This document shows positions 1 through 6,694 of a stretch of DNA of 15,747 nucleotides, piece by piece. The notes below the pieces were generated by a model, which made no database searches, had not been told where the DNA came from, and saw only the letters and a list, made by a program, of their open reading frames with translations. The translations under genes and the position numbers were made by a program. Origin of the DNA: Actinomycetota bacterium (GTDB lineage: Bacteria > Actinomycetota > Acidimicrobiia > IMCC26256 > PALSA-610); contig SXJQ01000081.1 in assembly GCA_005779345.1 (NCBI GenBank), positions 1-15,747 on the forward strand, written 5' to 3'. The first letter of the stretch is position 1, and each line of letters opens with the position of its first letter.

Positions 1-429
1 GGAGCGTTGTCGTGGCTCTGCCCGATCGCGTACCTCGCGGACGTGATCGTTCCCAACCTCGTCGTCGGCGCCGATCGCGCGGATCGGGCGACTCCGCCGT
101 TGTTCGCGGAGTTCCCGTGTGTGCTGACGTCCGATCGCGATGCCGTCCGCCAGGTCGCCGCGACCGAACTGGCCGTGTACCCGATGATGCCCTTCTACCG
201 AGCCGTCTTCGAGGCCTCGGGAATCGCGGTGGCCGACGCCGGATGGAACGACGCGATGATCGACGCAGCGATCTTGTGGGGCGACGAGGACACGCTGGCC
301 GCGAAGATCCGCGCCGTCTTCGACGCGGGTGCAGACGAGGTCGTGCTGTCGCCGTTCGGCGTGGGTGGCGACCCGACACGTTCGCGCGACACCTGCATTC
401 GAGTACTTGCGGATCTGGCCACGGCCTGA
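1..429 (+). CDS. LLM-class (luciferase-like) F420-dependent oxidoreductase, C-terminal part
   Basis: The frame is open from the first base, so the N-terminus lies outside the window and about 142 C-terminal residues are seen. Near the left edge is the stretch ALSWLCPIAYLADVIVPNL, followed by an alanine-rich helical region and a final segment with GADEVVLSPFG and a TRDTCIRVLADLA-like ending. This is the usual C-terminal layout of bacterial luciferase-like monooxygenases of the F420-dependent group, where the last beta-strand of the TIM barrel carries a V-x-L/S-P-x-G pattern. Such enzymes are soluble and use F420 (or FMN) for hydride transfer; the substrate cannot be read from this part. It is the first visible gene of a four-gene + strand run, and the next start lies 9 bases after its TGA. 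Cofactor choice is inferred from family resemblance only, because the cofactor-binding N-terminal barrel is missing. Confidence 0.75.
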   Translation, partial: GALSWLCPIAYLADVIVPNLVVGADRADRATPPLFAEFPCVLTSDRDAVRQVAATELAVYPMMPFYRAVFEASGIAVADAGWNDAMIDAAILWGDEDTLAAKIRAVFDAGADEVVLSPFGVGGDPTRSRDTCIRVLADLATA

Positions 430-438
430 GGAGAGACG

Positions 439-846
439 ATGAACGACGAAGCTCGCCGAGCTGCGAACCGCTCGACGTTCGAAGCGGTACTCGCGACCAT
501 CACACGAGGGGAGTTCGAGCAGCTTGCCGACTACATGACCGACGACCTCGAGTTCGACCTGCCGTACGGACCCGACTTTCTCCCGATGCCGATACTCGGC
601 CGCGAGACGTGGAACCAGATGCAACTTGCCACTTTCGCGATGTTCCGCGGGTTCCAGAACATCCCGGACGCGATCTACGAGTCGACGGATCCCGATCTGC
701 TCATCGCGGAGTACCACAGTCAGGCCGAAGTCGTGCGCAACGGTAACGAGTACCGGAACCGCTACATCGGCATCCTGCGTTTCCGCGATGGCAAGATCTC
801 GCACTGGCGCGAGTATCACGACCCCCGCGCCACCGACGCGCTGTGA
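439..846 (+). CDS. SnoaL-like / NTF2-like (ketosteroid isomerase fold) protein
   Basis: This 135-residue protein has the length and pattern of the SnoaL-like cone-fold family. An N-terminal helix (RSTFEAVLATITRGEFEQL) leads into a DDLEFDLPYG strand. It ends in the typical last strands: NRYIGILRFRDGKISHWREY followed by a short HDPR tail. Family members are small isomerases, cyclases, dehydratases or ligand-binding proteins, and the active residues vary too much to assign a reaction. The ATG is preceded by GGAGAG at a good spacing. The TGA stop overlaps the GTG of the next gene in a GTGA junction, so translation is probably coupled. The neighbours (luciferase-like oxidoreductase before, serine hydrolase after) suggest a role in the catabolism of a cyclic or ester-containing compound; this is inference. 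Confidence 0.8.
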   Translation: MNDEARRAANRSTFEAVLATITRGEFEQLADYMTDDLEFDLPYGPDFLPMPILGRETWNQMQLATFAMFRGFQNIPDAIYESTDPDLLIAEYHSQAEVVRNGNEYRNRYIGILRFRDGKISHWREYHDPRATDAL

Positions 847-2030
847 GCGCGGTCACGGGTCACTGCGATCCCGCCTTCGCGGCGGTGCACGATGCGTTCG
901 TGGCGAACTTCGACGCGGGACTCGAACTCGGGGCATCGCTCGCGATCGGTGTCGATGGCCGCAACGTGGTCGACCTGTGGGGCGGTCACCTCGACGCGAC
1001 CCGCACGCGGCCGTGGGCCCACGACAGCCTCGTGTGCGTCTTCTCGTGCACCAAGGGGATCGTCGCGATGGCGGTGATGTGGTGCGTCGAACGTGGGCTG
1101 CTGGATCTCGACGCACCGGTGGCTCGGGTGTGGCCCGAGTTCGCGGCCGCCGGGAAGGAAACGATCCCGTTGCGGTGGCTGCTCACGCACCAAGCAGGTT
1201 TGCCGCTCATCTCGACCCGCATGCCGTTCGGTTCGCTCAGCGATTGGACGGCGATGACCGACGCGCTCGCCGCCGAGGCGCCCGCCTGGGAGCCGGGAAC
1301 CCGACACGGATATCACGGCGTCACGTACGGCCACCTCGTCGGCGAGGTCGTCCGCCGCGCGACCGGTCGTCGGATCGGCGAGATCGTTCGAGAAGAACTC
1401 GCCCTGCCGCTCGGTGTCGAGCTCTCGATGCCGGTGCCGGCAGCGAGCGACGGTCGCCTGGCGGATCTCGTCGTCGAGACCGATCCGGACGGGACGTTCT
1501 TCGATCGTTGGGATCCGAAGCGCTCGCTCGGGCCGCGGGCGTTCGGCAATCCGCCCGACTGCAACGACCCCGCGCACTGCGCGAGCGACCTGTTTCGCCG
1601 CGCCGAGATTCCCGCCGCGAACCTGCACTCGAATGCCCGCGGACTCGAACGGGTGTACCGAGTGCTCGCCGCCGGCGGGCGCGACGACGAGCTCGACCTC
1701 GCGTCGCAAGGTCTGGTCGACGAGTTCGGCCGCTGCCACGTACGCGGTGACGACCTCGTGATGGAGTTGCCCACCGCGTTCGGACTCGGTTTCGAGCACA
1801 CGATTCCCGAGTGGCCGTTCGGCCCGGGCGTCCGCACCTATGGGCACAACGGCAGCGGCGGTTCGCTCGGTTTCGTCGACCCCGACGCCGACGTGTCGTT
1901 CGGTTACGCGATGAACCGACTGTGGTGGGGCCCGGACCGCAGCGATCCCCGGTGGGCGCCGATCATCGACGCGCTGTACGCCGCACTCGGTCGCACCGAG
2001 ATGCCGGAAGCCCGTAGGTTGTCGCGCTGA
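843..2030 (+). CDS. Serine hydrolase of the beta-lactamase / class C-like (EstB-type) family
   Basis: This 395-residue protein matches the beta-lactamase-related serine hydrolase family in length and motif order. The SxxK nucleophile motif is S68-C-T-K71 in VFSCTKGIVAMAV. The tyrosine of the second motif is Y157 in HGYHGVTYGHLVGEVV. The third motif is H335-N-G-S-G-G in RTYGHNGSGGSLGF, the H-x-G variant common in esterases and peptidases of this fold. A WLLTHQAGLP segment (about residues 112-121) is also characteristic. No signal peptide is visible, which argues for a cytoplasmic esterase or lactonase rather than an exported beta-lactamase. The GTG start overlaps the previous stop (GTGA). The next gene follows 16 bases later. 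Substrate is unknown. Confidence 0.88.
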   Translation: MSAVTGHCDPAFAAVHDAFVANFDAGLELGASLAIGVDGRNVVDLWGGHLDATRTRPWAHDSLVCVFSCTKGIVAMAVMWCVERGLLDLDAPVARVWPEFAAAGKETIPLRWLLTHQAGLPLISTRMPFGSLSDWTAMTDALAAEAPAWEPGTRHGYHGVTYGHLVGEVVRRATGRRIGEIVREELALPLGVELSMPVPAASDGRLADLVVETDPDGTFFDRWDPKRSLGPRAFGNPPDCNDPAHCASDLFRRAEIPAANLHSNARGLERVYRVLAAGGRDDELDLASQGLVDEFGRCHVRGDDLVMELPTAFGLGFEHTIPEWPFGPGVRTYGHNGSGGSLGFVDPDADVSFGYAMNRLWWGPDRSDPRWAPIIDALYAALGRTEMPEARRLSR

Positions 2031-2046
2031 CCAGGGAGGTAGCGAC

Positions 2047-2505
2047 ATGGGATCGACCGGAAGCGTCACGCTGCACATCAACGCGCCGCCCGAGCGCGTG
2101 TACGAGCTCGTCTCTGACGTGACCCGCATGGGCGAGTGGAGCCCCGAGTGCCGTAAGTGCGAGTGGCTCGACGGCCAGGTCGGCGCGGCGGTCGGCGCGC
2201 GGTTCAAGGGCTCCAATCAGAGCGGCTTCATCAAGTGGTCGACGACTGCCGAAGTCGTTGCCGCCGAGCCCGGGCGAACGTTCGCGTTCACCACCAAGTC
2301 GCGCGACAAGGAGTCGACGCGTTGGCGCTACGAGTTCACCGCGGCTGACGGAGGGACGGACGTCACCGAGTCGTACGAAGCGGTTTGGGCGCCGGCACTG
2401 GTCGACCTGCTCGAGCGGATCTTCATGCGGAACCGCGAGCAGAAGATCGAAGTGGGGATGCAAACGACACTCGAGCGGATCAAGGCGGTCGCTGAGCGCG
2501 CGTAG
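2047..2505 (+). CDS. SRPBCC-fold protein (polyketide cyclase/dehydrase-like)
   Basis: This 152-residue protein has the START/SRPBCC ligand-binding fold signature. It opens with a strand and helix (VTLHINAPPERVYELVSDV), then MGEWSPECRKCEWLDG, where the W-SPE motif is typical of the group. A GARFKGSNQSG turn and a long final amphipathic helix (LLERIFMRNREQKIEVGMQ, roughly residues 119-137) complete it. Such proteins bind hydrophobic ligands in a deep cavity and act as cyclases, lipid carriers or coenzyme Q-like binding proteins; the ligand cannot be predicted. The start is supported by GGGAGG placed 7-8 bases before the ATG. It closes the tight + strand operon with the three genes before it. 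Confidence 0.85.
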   Translation: MGSTGSVTLHINAPPERVYELVSDVTRMGEWSPECRKCEWLDGQVGAAVGARFKGSNQSGFIKWSTTAEVVAAEPGRTFAFTTKSRDKESTRWRYEFTAADGGTDVTESYEAVWAPALVDLLERIFMRNREQKIEVGMQTTLERIKAVAERA

Positions 2506-2606
2506 ACCGTTCGGGAGATGGTCAGCGCGACCCGGAACGCGCTCCGCTCCGGTGACTTCCGTCGTGCGGTCGCGACGGAGCCGATGCGTTCACCTCTCCT
2601 CCTGAC

Positions 2607-2909
2607 GTGGCCATCGACCAGCTCACAACGCGTGTTGGCGATCTGATCGTCGTCGAAGGATTCCTCCTGATCGATCCCGACGGGGGTCCGGCGCTGTGCC
2701 CCGCGCTCGCCGAGAGCTACCCGCCGCAGTGCGGGGGAACGCGACTGCCCGTCACAGAGTTCGACGTGAATCGGTTGGCGGACACATCGACGAACACCGA
2801 GGCGCCGGAGGACGAACGCGTTGTCTGGACCGATGATCCTGTTGCACTCACCGGCGAACTCATCTCAACCTCGGTCGTTCAGCTGAACTACGACACCGGA
2901 ATCCGCTGA
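2607..2909 (+). pseudogene. Small lipoprotein-like protein lacking its signal peptide (possible N-terminally damaged gene)
   Basis: The frame reads 100 residues from a GTG, with a conserved-looking core (VEGFLLIDPDGGPALCPALAESYPPQCGG) and a VVWTDDPVALTGEL segment. I recall this combination from small actinobacterial secreted or lipoprotein-like proteins, but I cannot name a family. The reading frame does not begin at the GTG. It runs upstream in frame to a TGA at 2553, and codons 2556-2567 read Leu-Pro-Ser-Cys followed by a polar Gly-Arg-Asp-Gly linker. That resembles a lipobox cysteine and the start of a mature lipoprotein. The hydrophobic signal segment expected before it is absent in all three frames, and no other start codon lies between 2556 and 2607. 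Either a cytoplasmic form starts at the GTG (no good ribosome site seen) or the gene lost its 5' end. Confidence 0.5.
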
Positions 2910-2915
2910 GGCCTG

Positions 2916-2929
2916 GCGCTCTCGAGCGC
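2916..2929. terminator. Short GC hairpin between convergent genes
   Basis: GCGCT-CTCG-AGCGC forms a five-pair stem with a four-base loop, placed seven bases after the stop of the + strand gene and 14 bases before the stop of the minus-strand GH4 gene. The position suits a shared terminator, but there is no T-tract on either side and the stem is short, so it may be only a weak stop or chance. Confidence 0.3.
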
Positions 2930-2942
2930 GGCGACACTCTGG

Positions 2943-4307
2943 TCAGGCGCGGGGACCGAACGGCAGGTGCTCGGCCTGGAGTTCGCACAGCTCGTCGAAC
3001 ATCGCGCGGCACGACGCTTCGTCGGGCGGCGAGCACGGATCTTCGATCACGGCGCGGAGCGCGAGTTCGCGATCGCCGCTCAGCGCAGCCTGCACGACGA
3101 GATCCTGCAACGCGACTTGCGTCGCGATGTACTCGTCGATCGGCTCGGCGATCGGTGGCATCGTGTCGGGGTGGATGCCGGCCCCATCGACGGTGGCACC
3201 GACCTCGACGATGGCGCCGTCGGCCACGTTGGGGATGAAGCCGCGGTTCGGGACGTTCACGGCGTTCAACCGGGTCGGTTCGCCCGTCCACTGCGCGGCG
3301 ACGATCGGGATCACCTCCTCGAGGCTGTGACCGACGCGATGCACCGGCAGGGGCACGTGGGTGTCGGCGACCCACGTCGTGAAACGCTCCGTGCTCCGGT
3401 CGAGCCGATCGAAGTGCTCGACCGTGTTGGGGTGCCAGCTGCCGATGTCGAGCGCGAACGGCAAGTACTCGCCGATGTGGCTGTCGACCGAACACGGCAC
3501 GATCCCATGGGTGCGAACCATGTGCACGACGAGCGGCGAATAGATCTGCTCGGCGAGCGCGCCGAGCAGCACCGAACGCATGGCCCGCTGGGCGAGTCGG
3601 ATCGTCCGCGGCGAGTAGTCGAAGATCGGCTGTCCGAAGAGTGCCCTCACCCGGGGGAGGAGATCGTCGCCGGTGCGCCGGTCGCGCATCTCGGTGAAGA
3701 ACGTGAAGTGGTTGATCCCCGACGCCTTTGCCTCGATGTCGGAGGGCTTCATGCGCAGCAGGCGAGCGATGCGGCTGATGCCGATCGGCATCTCGTGGCA
3801 CATGCCGACGTTCTTCACGCGTGTGCCGCGGTTGATCGCGAGCGTCACTCGGCTCATCGGGTTCGTGAGGTTGATGAGGAACGCATCGGGGCTGTGCCGT
3901 TCGATGTCGGCGCAGATCCCCAGGGTGTTCTTGATGCTCCGGAGCGAGTGGAAGACGGCGCCCGGGCCGCCGTTCTCGCCGTTGATCTGGCGGGCGCCGT
4001 AACGATTCGGGATCTCGAAGTCTTGGCGCCAGTACCGGAAACGCCCGAACTCTGCGCTGGTGAGACAGAAATCCGCGCCGTCGAACGCGGCGGCGGGATC
4101 GGTCGTGTAGTCGAGGATGATCGGCGCGCCCGACGCCGCGTTGAGCTTGGCGGCGAAGCGATACGCGCGCAACAGCCGCGTTTCGTCGACGTCGTGCAAC
4201 AGCAGGCGGCTGCCGGCCAAGGCAGGTGTGTGGACGACGTCGTTGACCATCGTCGGCCCGAACGACATCCCGCCCGCACCGACCAGCGTGATCTTGGGCT
4301 GCGTCAT
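2943..4307 (-). CDS. Glycoside hydrolase family 4 enzyme (NAD- and metal-dependent glycosidase)
   Basis: The 454-residue length and motifs fit GH4, whose members cleave glycosides through an NAD-dependent oxidation/elimination mechanism using a divalent metal. The Rossmann N-terminus reads ITLVGAGGMSFGPTM (residues 6-20). N149-P150 lies in LINLTNPMSR. The metal-binding cysteine and partner are C170-H171 in GMCHEMPIGIS, and the second metal histidine is H200 in GINHFTFF. SHIGEYLPF follows at 276-284. The residues after the cysteine are CHEM. From memory, alpha-galactosidases of the MelA type read CHSV and AglA-type alpha-glucosidases CHGH, so the substrate (alpha-glucoside, galacturonide or glucuronide) is left open. 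AAGGAG precedes the ATG. No sugar transporter lies nearby, and the gene is divergent from a toxin-antitoxin pair. Confidence 0.9.
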   Translation of the reverse strand: MTQPKITLVGAGGMSFGPTMVNDVVHTPALAGSRLLLHDVDETRLLRAYRFAAKLNAASGAPIILDYTTDPAAAFDGADFCLTSAEFGRFRYWRQDFEIPNRYGARQINGENGGPGAVFHSLRSIKNTLGICADIERHSPDAFLINLTNPMSRVTLAINRGTRVKNVGMCHEMPIGISRIARLLRMKPSDIEAKASGINHFTFFTEMRDRRTGDDLLPRVRALFGQPIFDYSPRTIRLAQRAMRSVLLGALAEQIYSPLVVHMVRTHGIVPCSVDSHIGEYLPFALDIGSWHPNTVEHFDRLDRSTERFTTWVADTHVPLPVHRVGHSLEEVIPIVAAQWTGEPTRLNAVNVPNRGFIPNVADGAIVEVGATVDGAGIHPDTMPPIAEPIDEYIATQVALQDLVVQAALSGDRELALRAVIEDPCSPPDEASCRAMFDELCELQAEHLPFGPRA

Positions 4308-4350
4308 GGCTCCTTCTTCCGGCGGCCTGGCACTGGGTGTTCTGTGCGAC

Positions 4351-4360
4351 CACTATAGTG
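4351..4360. promoter_or_regulatory. Palindromic operator/-10 element of the first toxin-antitoxin pair
   Basis: CACTATAGTG is a perfect 10-bp palindrome. On the + strand it contains TATAGT (4354-4359), which ends exactly six bases before the antitoxin ATG at 4366, so transcription would begin at or next to the start codon and the mRNA would be leaderless. Because the element is symmetric, the same -10 hexamer reads on the minus strand toward the GH4 gene, whose ATG is 45 bases away and has a normal ribosome site. A self-repressing antitoxin would plausibly bind here; that is inference. No convincing -35 is seen. Confidence 0.6.
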
Positions 4361-4365
4361 ACCGC

Positions 4366-4593
4366 ATGGTAATTCAAATGACCGCGACGGAGTTGAAGGC
4401 CCGCATTCTCGCGGTGCTCGATCACGTCGCCGCCGGCGACGAGGTCGAGATCACCAAGCACGGCCGGACGATCGCCCGGCTCGTTCCCGCGCGAGGTCCG
4501 GCTGCCCTGAAGGGTGCTCTTGCGGGAGTGGCGATGACCGCCGTCGCCGACGACGACTTGTTCGCGACGGACGCGCCGTGGGAGGCGTCGTGA
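4366..4593 (+). CDS. Type II antitoxin, Phd/YefM family
   Basis: This 75-residue protein has the Phd/YefM N-terminal DNA-binding pattern: MTATELKARILAVLDHVAAG, then the strand EVEITKHGRTIARLVP at about residues 27-41. The C-terminal part (from about residue 45) is acidic and loosely ordered in look, as expected for the toxin-wrapping tail. The frame stays open far upstream, but the ATG at 4366 is chosen because a TATAGT box ends six bases before it and the protein alignment starts there. Its TGA overlaps the GTG of the PIN toxin (GTGA), which gives coupled translation. It should neutralise the adjacent RNase and repress the shared promoter through the palindrome. Confidence 0.87.
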   Translation: MVIQMTATELKARILAVLDHVAAGDEVEITKHGRTIARLVPARGPAALKGALAGVAMTAVADDDLFATDAPWEAS

Positions 4594-4982
4594 CGACGGT
4601 ACTGCTCGATACGCACGTCGCGCACTGGTGGTCCGCGGAGCCGAAGAAGCTGAGCCGCGCGGCGACTCGTGCGATCGAGGGGGCCGACGAACTCGCGATC
4701 GCCGCGATCACGTGGTTCGAGTTGGCATGGCTTGCGAATCTCGGGCGGATCGTCGTGGCCGTGCCGGTGCGATCGTGGCTCGACGAGATCGATGTGCGGG
4801 TCCGAACCATCACGGTCACGCCTGCGATCGCCGATACTGCGGTGTCGCTCCCCGACTCTTTCCCCGGTGATCCGGCCGATCGCTTGATCTACGCCTCCGC
4901 GCTCGAACTCGGAATCCCACTGGTGACGAAGGACGATCGCCTCCGCAAACACCGACACCCCCGCTCACCCACCGTGTGGTGA
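4590..4982 (+). CDS. vapC: PIN-domain toxin ribonuclease, VapC-like
   Basis: From the GTG at 4590 the protein has 130 residues, the usual VapC size. The acidic metal-binding residues of PIN nucleases are in place: D7 in VLLDTHVAHWW, E44 in ITWFELAWL, D94/D97 in FPGDPADRLIYASALE, and D115/D116 in LVTKDDRLRK. The LLDTH-HWW opening and the GDPADRLIYASA stretch belong to the PIN subgroup normally paired with Phd-type antitoxins, matching the gene before it. A start four codons earlier is possible, but the GTGA overlap with the antitoxin stop favours 4590. Target RNA is unknown. The 3' end overlaps the convergent neighbour by 18 bases. Confidence 0.88.
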   Translation: MTTVLLDTHVAHWWSAEPKKLSRAATRAIEGADELAIAAITWFELAWLANLGRIVVAVPVRSWLDEIDVRVRTITVTPAIADTAVSLPDSFPGDPADRLIYASALELGIPLVTKDDRLRKHRHPRSPTVW

Positions 4983-5981
4983 GGCGCCGCGCCGCTGTTC
5001 AGGAAGCTCGCCAGTCGGCGCGGTCATTTCGACCCTCGGCGAGTTCAGGTTCGGGCAGGGATCGCTGAGCGCGCGCTCGACGAGTGTGACGAGCCGACGC
5101 GCTTGAGGGATCGTGAGCGCGAACAGTTCCGCTTCCTCGTTGTCGTGGCCGAACCCGACGACGACCGCCAACCCGCCGGCGGGGAGCAAGGTCTTGATCG
5201 CGAGCAGTGGTGGGAGCTGGGTCGCGCGTAAGCAGACCGTTCCGCCGCCGATGTCGCGGATCGGGCGAGCGTTGTCTTCAGCTTCGAGCCGACGGCGACA
5301 CGTTTCGATCCAGTCGTCACGCTGGCGAATGAGGTCCGCCCGATATCGCGAGTGCAACAACTGGGCATCGCCGAGGACGAGATGGCGCTGCCTCGCGGAG
5401 TCCCAGACCCGGTCGGAGAGGCCGGTGCACCCTGCCGCCGTGACGAGCTTGAGGGCGAGCTTCGTCGCATCGTTGACCGCGAACAACCACCACAGGCTGG
5501 TGGCGCGGCACCCCTTCCGCGACGCGACCCGTCCGAGCAGCCCGTTGCCGCGCATCGCGGCCCACACGAGCGCTGCCGCAATTCGGCGAGGATCCTTGGT
5601 GGTGCCCAGCACGGAAGGCTCGCGTTCGAGCACTCGGCCGAGCAGTCGTTGCGCGATCGTCGCCGCCTCGTCGTCGAACAGCCGCGCCGGGGGCAGCCCC
5701 GCTGCCTCGAGATCGGCGAACCGCGTCACGTTCTCCGGATTCTGGATCGCCGCGATCACTGCACGTGCGACTGTTTCATGCGCTCCGGCCGTCGCCGGGT
5801 CGAGGCGGTACGCAGGGAGTGGCGCGGCGTCGAGTTGCATCAGCGGGCTGAGTCCGCCGGCGCGGGACGCGAGTTCGTCGACGCGTGTCCCGAGCCAGTG
5901 CCCGCTGGTCGAGAGATGGCGGAAGAGGGCTTCGTCGTCGAGATCGAGCGGCGGGTGAATCGATCGTGTCGTGTCGCGCAT
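4965..5981 (-). CDS. Conserved-looking hypothetical protein, 338 aa
   Basis: I do not recognise a family. The frame has normal high-GC codon use and no interruptions, and it is clearly the coding strand here. Visible pieces are an N-terminal LDLDDEALFRHLSTSGHWLG, a helical central part (ARLFDDEAATIAQRLLGRV), and a segment with WWLFAVNDATKLALKLVTAAG around residues 165-185. A basic helix (LLHSRYRADLIRQRDDWIE) follows, and a C-terminal Gly-rich strand pair (PAGGLAVVVGFGHDNEEAELFAL) comes before a last helix. No signal peptide or membrane segment is convincing. The ATG at 5981 is preferred over an upstream TTG at 6032, because CACAGT ends six bases before it, fitting the leaderless pattern seen elsewhere in the window. 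Its last 18 bases overlap the PIN toxin gene on the opposite strand. Confidence 0.65.
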   Translation of the reverse strand: MRDTTRSIHPPLDLDDEALFRHLSTSGHWLGTRVDELASRAGGLSPLMQLDAAPLPAYRLDPATAGAHETVARAVIAAIQNPENVTRFADLEAAGLPPARLFDDEAATIAQRLLGRVLEREPSVLGTTKDPRRIAAALVWAAMRGNGLLGRVASRKGCRATSLWWLFAVNDATKLALKLVTAAGCTGLSDRVWDSARQRHLVLGDAQLLHSRYRADLIRQRDDWIETCRRRLEAEDNARPIRDIGGGTVCLRATQLPPLLAIKTLLPAGGLAVVVGFGHDNEEAELFALTIPQARRLVTLVERALSDPCPNLNSPRVEMTAPTGELPEQRRGASPHGG

Positions 5982-6044
5982 ACGTGCACTGTGCCAGGAC
6001 CCTGCGACAAGTCCTCGCGTGCTGAGCTTCAACCGCTGCCGGCG

Positions 6045-6134
6045 TCAGGAGTCGGCCAGCGCGGATTCGTACGCGTCCCAGGTCGCGGTTTCGAAGCAGA
6101 CGAAGCGGATCGTGGTGACCGACGTTGGGGTCGA
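6045..6134 (-). pseudogene. 3' remnant of a macrodomain (ADP-ribose-binding) gene
   Basis: Reading the minus strand down to a TGA at 6045-6047 gives about 24-30 residues: TSVTTIRFVCFETATWDAYE followed by SALADS. This resembles the last strand and helix of stand-alone macrodomain proteins such as YmdB, which end with a hydrophobic F-V-C/L-F/Y strand and a helix carrying Y-E-x-x-L. No start or macrodomain core is found upstream. The sequence beyond about 6135 stops resembling the family, and from 6172 the region codes for the nucleotidyltransferase in another frame. The fragment therefore looks like the tail of a gene cut off when the neighbouring module arrived. The assignment rests on one short segment and is tentative. 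Confidence 0.45.
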
Positions 6135-6171
6135 GCGGACCCGTTCGCCGCAGACTCCGGGCCTCTGCGCG

Positions 6172-6693
6172 CTACTGCGGGGTGGGCGGCGTTTCGAGGA
6201 GTTCGGCCACGAGGTATCGGACCTTCGGTGGGATTGCCGCGGCGGGGTAGAGGTCGGCCACGAGCGCCAACGCCTCGTCGAGGGTCGTGATGCGCGCGAG
6301 TCGCAACAGGACGACGATGTCGTCTTCGTCGCGCTCGACGCGGCTGGCCAACAGCTTCATCGCGAGGAGATATCGCGCCGACGCGATGCGCACCACCAGC
6401 CCGGGCCGGTCGAGGAACACGGTGGCGTTCGGGTCCGGTCCGGGGAGGAACCCTTTGACGGCGTCGTTCAACCAGTCGGTCGGGAGCGCGCGACGCTCGG
6501 CGATGCTCCGCGCTGCGTCGTAGATGACTTGCTTCGGCTCGAAGATCGCGTGGAGGTCCGATGTCGAACGACGCGTCGAGTAGGCGAGCGCCATCGCCGC
6601 GCCACCGACGACGAGCAGTTCGCCGCGAGTCCCGGTCGCAGCGAGTTCGGCCGCGAGCTCTTCGAGGAGCGATGTGATCTCGTCGCGGTTCAC
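6172..6693 (-). CDS. Nucleotidyltransferase-fold protein (DUF6036-like), probable toxin of an XRE-linked pair
   Basis: This 173-residue protein has a nucleotidyltransferase-like core. GG is at residues 30-31 in LLVVGGAAMALAYSTRRST, followed by S45-D46-L47-H48 in TSDLHAIFEPK. The later segment ALPTDWLNDAVKGFLPG is one I associate with DUF6036-type nucleotidyltransferases. The rest is helical (LLAMKLLASRVERDEDDIVVL). In active enzymes the strand after GG carries DxD; here the second aspartate is a histidine (codon 6550-6552), which may weaken metal binding. The GTG start lies one base after the TGA of the XRE gene upstream, so the two are translated as a pair. Antitoxin-first XRE plus nucleotidyltransferase resembles known MNT/AbiEii-type toxin-antitoxin layouts; that role is inferred. 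Confidence 0.72.
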   Translation of the reverse strand: MNRDEITSLLEELAAELAATGTRGELLVVGGAAMALAYSTRRSTSDLHAIFEPKQVIYDAARSIAERRALPTDWLNDAVKGFLPGPDPNATVFLDRPGLVVRIASARYLLAMKLLASRVERDEDDIVVLLRLARITTLDEALALVADLYPAAAIPPKVRYLVAELLETPPTPQ

Positions 6694-6694
6694 G

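Noticed and set aside
816..2216. A 466-codon minus-strand frame opposite the serine hydrolase
   Set aside because: The + strand gene has the SxxK, Tyr and H-x-G motifs and couples to its neighbours by GTGA. The minus frame has no recognisable domain.
2860..4461. A 533-codon minus-strand frame across the GH4 gene
   Set aside because: It is shifted relative to the GH4 frame, has no domain, and crosses both the antitoxin promoter and start. The GH4 frame holds all family motifs.
5979..6032. TTG start at 6032 for the unknown 338-aa protein
   Set aside because: There is no ribosome site, and the extra 17 residues are not convincing; the ATG at 5981 with CACAGT six bases upstream fits better.
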